From positions 2,065,501-2,129,500 of the forward strand of contig NZ_CP080545.1 in assembly GCF_019550795.1 (NCBI RefSeq): DNA of 64,000 nucleotides. Reading direction: 5' to 3'. This document shows, piece after piece, positions 61,100-64,000 of this stretch (position 1 is the stretch's first letter; each line of letters starts with the position of its first letter). The position numbers were made by a program, and so were the translations under genes. A model generated the notes under the pieces. That model did not search any database and was not told the origin of the DNA. It worked only from the letters and a program-made list of their open reading frames with translations. The stretch comes from Paenibacillus sp. sptzw28 (lineage in GTDB: Bacteria; Bacillota; Bacilli; Paenibacillales; Paenibacillaceae).

Positions 61100-61447
61100 G
61101 TGGATGAACAATACTCACAGTGCTCACCATGTCCGGTTGAATTTACGGTCAATATGGTTGGAGGCAAGTATAAGCTTGTCATTTTGCACAAGCTTTCGAT
61201 TCATGGGGTGAGACGGTTCAATGAATTAAGAAAAGATTTTCCTAATATTACACACCGTACACTCACTCGCCAGCTGCGTGAGCTCGAAAGCGATAGGCTG
61301 ATTAACCGACGAGTGTATTCTGAAATTCCACCCAAGGTAGAGTATTCACTATCAGAGACTGGTAAGAGCCTTTATCCTATATTTCTCCAAATAGAGAAAT
61401 GGGGCCTGGACTATATGCAAAATATCCAAAATAGTGTCAGGCAGTAA
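61100..61447 (+). CDS. HxlR-family transcriptional regulator with N-terminal Cys pair
   Basis: This 115-residue winged-helix protein shows the HxlR pattern FTVNMVGGKYKLVILHKLSI, RRFNELRKDFPNITHRTLTR, QLRELESDRLINRRVY and PPKVEYSLSETG. Two cysteines near the N-terminus (C8 and C11, QCSPCPVEFT) match the redox-sensing cysteine of HypR/YodB-type members, so thiol modification by quinones or oxidants is the likely signal. GTG start with AAGGAGGG upstream. It diverges from the NmrA-like gene, its probable target. Confidence 0.9.
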   Translation: MDEQYSQCSPCPVEFTVNMVGGKYKLVILHKLSIHGVRRFNELRKDFPNITHRTLTRQLRELESDRLINRRVYSEIPPKVEYSLSETGKSLYPIFLQIEKWGLDYMQNIQNSVRQ

Positions 61448-61580
61448 CAAGTACGTACCGGTACGAGTGGCGGCAGGAGGTTCTCGAAGATCACCGCGGA
61501 TCGGCGGAGAAAGCAGTCAGTTTCATGCGATGGACCGCAGACGGGGTAAGATGGCCAGCCGATCATCTTGACGGATATAG

Positions 61581-61625
61581 AATGCTTAACATTGACTTTT
61601 GACATATCAATGTTAAGCATTTTTT
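61581..61625 (+). terminator. Strong Rho-independent terminator after the HxlR gene
   Basis: AATGCTTAACATTGA (61581-61595) pairs perfectly with TCAATGTTAAGCATT (61607-61621), followed by TTTT. It lies 134 bases after the stop codon. Confidence 0.8.
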
Positions 61626-62012
61626 GTACTGGATATTGAAGCAAATAGAGAATGCATAAATATGCATTTGCATTCCGCGGATAATCTCATCAACCATGAA
61701 AATCATTCCTTTTCGAGTATTTTAGCTAAAGCCTTTCTCACTAATAATGAAAACGCTCCCCGATTAATCACGTTTTTCAACGCCGCTTTTTCAATAATTC
61801 TGACGCCACTCAGTCAATGTGTATCCAGACTCTTTATTCGATTATCCTTTCTTCATGAGCCTCTTGGCGATCTGTGTGTCATTGGTCGCAACCCTCCACA
61901 ATCTCGGTAGAATGACCTTTAAAATGGACACAGGTTTATTGCAAATGAACCGTTTTCACGACTAATTTGGTAGTCCTATAATAGGAATCAAGAAAGAGAG
62001 AAAGCGCTTCCT
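61626..62012. other. Intergenic interval before the third importer
   Basis: No supported gene in about 390 bases. It contains the ATGCATAAATATGCAT palindrome (61648-61664) within the element shared with 54569-54622. An 82-codon frame from 61662 has no recognisable homologue or ribosome site. A weak cre-like sequence, AGAAAGCGCTTCCT (61999-62012), directly precedes the ribosome site of the permease gene and could mediate catabolite repression of the importer. Confidence 0.35.
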
Positions 62013-62028
62013 GAGGAGGGGGATTACC

Positions 62029-62973
62029 ATTCAAAAGCAGCAGCTATTGCTCAAGCAGCTTCACAAGCAATTCCCATTTCACGTATTTGTATGGCTTGGG
62101 ATATTGTTTCTACTTATTTTTAGCTACATTCCCATGTTCGGCATTATTATCGCATTTAAAAACTATAAAATTTCAACCGGTATTGAGGGAATATTCACAA
62201 GCTCATGGGCAGGTTTAACACATTTTAAGGCACTGATCGACGATTATAATTTCCCGAATCTGGTTAGGAATACACTCATTCTAAGCATTCTGAAGGTTGT
62301 TTTTTCTTACCCGGTCCCGATCCTGTTTGCCATAATACTCAGTGAGGTCAAGAATGTCGCATTCAAGAGGTTCGTACAAACCGTCAGTTATTTGCCGCAT
62401 TTTATATCATGGGTTGTTGTAACGGGGATTGCATACGCTTTCTTTTCCACCGGTTATGGGATCTTTAACGAGCTGCTGCTTTCGCTCGGCATATTGAAAG
62501 AGCCGGTCGATGTTCTGACGGATCCTGACTCGTTCTATGGCTTAGCCGTAGCCTCCGCGATCTGGAAAGAAGCGGGCTGGTGGACGATCATATTCCTTGC
62601 TGCTCTTGCCGGTATTGATCCTTCGCTATATGAAGCGGCCGAGATGGATGGCGCCGGCAGAATTAAACGCATCTTGTATATCACTCTGCCCGAATTAAAA
62701 AGCGCAAGCATCGTTGTCCTTATACTGTCCGTCGGCAGCATGCTTGGCGGGGGACTAGTCGGCTCGAACTTCGAGCAGTCGATGCTGCTTGGCAACTCGC
62801 TTAACAGCGAGAAGTCGCAAATTATTCAGACTTATGCATTTAACATCGGGCTGGCGCAGGGCAGATTCTCGTTCGCGGCGGCTATCGATCTCATGCAATC
62901 GGTCATTTCCCTGTTCCTGATCTATACGAGCAATGCGATTGCCAAGCGGGTATCGGGAACAGGTTTATTTTAA
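62029..62973 (+). CDS. Sugar ABC transporter permease, LplB type (third importer), probable ATT start
   Basis: This is a six-helix inner-membrane permease of about 314 residues with the EAA loop EAAEMDGAGRIKRILYITLP. The ribosome site AGGAGG (62014-62019) is nine bases from an in-frame ATT (62029) that opens with QKQQLLLKQLHKQFPFHVFVW. The first conventional start, TTG 62047, has no ribosome site and would remove six residues. I therefore place the start at ATT. It is the first gene of an operon with a second permease 24 bases downstream and a binding protein at the window edge. Confidence 0.85.
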   Translation: MQKQQLLLKQLHKQFPFHVFVWLGILFLLIFSYIPMFGIIIAFKNYKISTGIEGIFTSSWAGLTHFKALIDDYNFPNLVRNTLILSILKVVFSYPVPILFAIILSEVKNVAFKRFVQTVSYLPHFISWVVVTGIAYAFFSTGYGIFNELLLSLGILKEPVDVLTDPDSFYGLAVASAIWKEAGWWTIIFLAALAGIDPSLYEAAEMDGAGRIKRILYITLPELKSASIVVLILSVGSMLGGGLVGSNFEQSMLLGNSLNSEKSQIIQTYAFNIGLAQGRFSFAAAIDLMQSVISLFLIYTSNAIAKRVSGTGLF

Positions 62974-62997
62974 AAAAGAATAGGGGGTGGCATACTC

Positions 62998-63879
62998 GTG
63001 CAGCGAAGAAAGACGTTGGAAGACCGGTGCCTTGACTCGTTCATCATGGTCGTATTGGTGCTCATTGTTTTTATGACTTTATATCCCTTTTATTACATTC
63101 TGGTTATTACCTTCAATTCCGGTACGGATACCACACTCGGAGGGATGTACTTATGGCCCAGGGATTTTACATTCGGAAACTATATTTACTTTCTTAAAGA
63201 CCCGAAATGGCTCAGCGCGCTTGGGATGTCGCTGCTTCGAACCGTCGTTGGAACGTCGCTTGGGGTTTTGTTTACCGCGATGGTTGCTTACGGTCTTGCA
63301 AGACGTGACCTGCTCTTCCGGAAAAGCTATTTCTTTATCATCGTCTTTGCCATGAATTTCTCCGGCGGACTGATCGCCTACTATGTCGTGCTGAAAAGCT
63401 TGGGACTTATCAACACGTTCGGCGTGTACGTGATTCCTGGCATGCTCAATTTGTTTTTCCTGCTCATCGCCATCTCGTTCTTCAACGACATTCCTGAAGA
63501 GCTCGGTGAATCGGCACGAATGGACGGCGCGAGCGAGCTTCGCATTTTTGCGCGCATCATACTTCCGGTATCCATGCCACTTGTTGCGACAATGAGCCTG
63601 TTCATGGGTTCTGGCCATTGGAATGCATGGCTGGATTCCGCCTATTTCGTACAGAATGAGGGACTTCGGACGTTGACTTACCGCATGATGCAGGTGATCA
63701 ACCAGTCTATGATACCAACTGGAGACGCGGCATCTGCTGCAATGTCAAGATCGAAAGTGACTCCTTTCTCCATCCAGGCTACTGCAATGGTCGTATCGAT
63801 TGTCCCGATTCTCGGGGTGTACCCGTTTTTGCAAAAGCATTTCGTCTCCGGTATGATGCTCGGGTCTGTCAAGGGCTGA
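62998..63879 (+). CDS. Sugar ABC transporter permease, LplC type (third importer)
   Basis: This 293-residue membrane protein has six hydrophobic segments, the EAA loop ESARMDGASELRIFARIILP, and the C-terminus KHFVSGMMLGSVKG. GTG start with GGGGGTGG upstream. It forms the second half of the channel with the preceding permease. The cargo is unknown because the binding protein is cut off and no enzyme follows within the window. Confidence 0.9.
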   Translation: MQRRKTLEDRCLDSFIMVVLVLIVFMTLYPFYYILVITFNSGTDTTLGGMYLWPRDFTFGNYIYFLKDPKWLSALGMSLLRTVVGTSLGVLFTAMVAYGLARRDLLFRKSYFFIIVFAMNFSGGLIAYYVVLKSLGLINTFGVYVIPGMLNLFFLLIAISFFNDIPEELGESARMDGASELRIFARIILPVSMPLVATMSLFMGSGHWNAWLDSAYFVQNEGLRTLTYRMMQVINQSMIPTGDAASAAMSRSKVTPFSIQATAMVVSIVPILGVYPFLQKHFVSGMMLGSVKG

Positions 63880-63893
63880 CGTGTGGTTTTATA

Positions 63894-63923
63894 GCATCCC
63901 GGTATTAAGGGCACCGGGAATGC
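63894..63923 (+). other. Hairpin between permease and binding-protein genes
   Basis: GCATCCCGGT pairs with ACCGGGAATGC (one bulge) around ATTAAGGGC, 15 bases after the permease stop codon. No T-tract follows. The position parallels the hairpin at 14794 and would suit differential expression of the binding protein. Confidence 0.4.
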
Positions 63924-63956
63924 TTAAAATAAAAATGATTAATCGGGGGGATAAAA

Positions 63957-64000
63957 ATGGCTAAACGCTTCAATAGCATCACCATGCTCATGGCTCTTCT
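63957..64000 (+). CDS. Start of a probable sugar-binding lipoprotein, cut by the window end
   Basis: The ATG follows GGGGGG at six bases. Only 14 codons are visible (MAKRFNSITMLMAL), the positively charged and hydrophobic beginning expected of a signal peptide. Gene order permease-permease-binding protein in the two other importers supports the call; no lipobox is visible yet. Confidence 0.6.
   Translation, partial: MAKRFNSITMLMAL

Noticed and set aside
61662..61910. 82-codon frame before the third importer
   Set aside because: No ribosome site and no known homologue; weak similarity of its first codons to the element at 54569 is reported as a repeat instead.
1..64000. Insertion sequence or transposon as the cause of the duplications
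   Set aside because: No transposase fragment, terminal inverted repeats or target-site duplications were seen at the block ends (1333, 4800, 26228, 29760, 30045).

Overview
The window looks like chromosome of a Paenibacillus-type Firmicute. Pointers are strong AGGAGG-type ribosome binding sites, very large modular secreted polysaccharide-degrading enzymes, AraC/YesN-type regulators, and three ABC sugar importers of the LplB/LplC/lipoprotein kind that carry no ATPase gene. No tRNA, rRNA, CRISPR array, transposase or phage gene was recognised. The species call is inference from gene content; no marker gene is present.

Layout. (1) 1-30,045: secreted-lyase region. A 5'-truncated giant modular protein and a PL38/alginate-lyase-like enzyme are followed by a cytosolic GH28-like beta-helix protein, a membrane Cache-AraC regulator, a permease/permease/lipoprotein importer, a second PL38-like enzyme, and a complete 2328-residue homologue of the first giant protein. 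A decayed third PL38-like copy closes the region. The pair [giant protein - terminator - PL38 gene] occurs twice, about 24.9 kb apart, with stretches of near-identical DNA. (2) 30,098-37,009: an AraC regulator diverges from an operon encoding an L-galactose-dehydrogenase-like aldo/keto reductase, an L-galactonate-5-dehydrogenase-like Zn enzyme and a GH95 glycosidase; a GH43-like beta-propeller follows. (3) 37,393-46,763: a GH43 enzyme sharing a duplicated control region with block 2, a dead GH31 gene, an AraC regulator divergent from a second importer, and a GH11-subfamily-like GH43 xylosidase. (4) 46,790-56,393: a dead solute-binding protein gene, a response regulator with an altered receiver, a GH42 beta-galactosidase, an SGNH esterase, a dead GH29 fucosidase, a secreted GH5 endoglucanase with C-terminal binding modules, and a third GH43. 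(5) 56,748-61,447: stress or transport genes (ArsR-rhodanese, MFS pump, MBL-fold hydrolase, NmrA-like and HxlR regulator). (6) 62,029-64,000: a third importer, cut by the window end.

How it fits together. Secreted lyases and the GH5 enzyme would cut a hemicellulose or uronic-acid-rich polymer. Importers sensed by AraC-type regulators take up oligosaccharides, and cytosolic GH43, GH42, GH95, GH28-like and esterase enzymes finish the job. The aldo/keto reductase, Zn dehydrogenase and GH95 set suggests use of L-galactose (or L-fucose) side chains, as found on some xylans and xyloglucans.

Decay is conspicuous: six broken genes or fragments (PL38-like, two LamG pieces, GH31, solute-binding protein, GH29) lie among intact ones, so the locus appears to be under active turnover by duplication, gene conversion and deletion.
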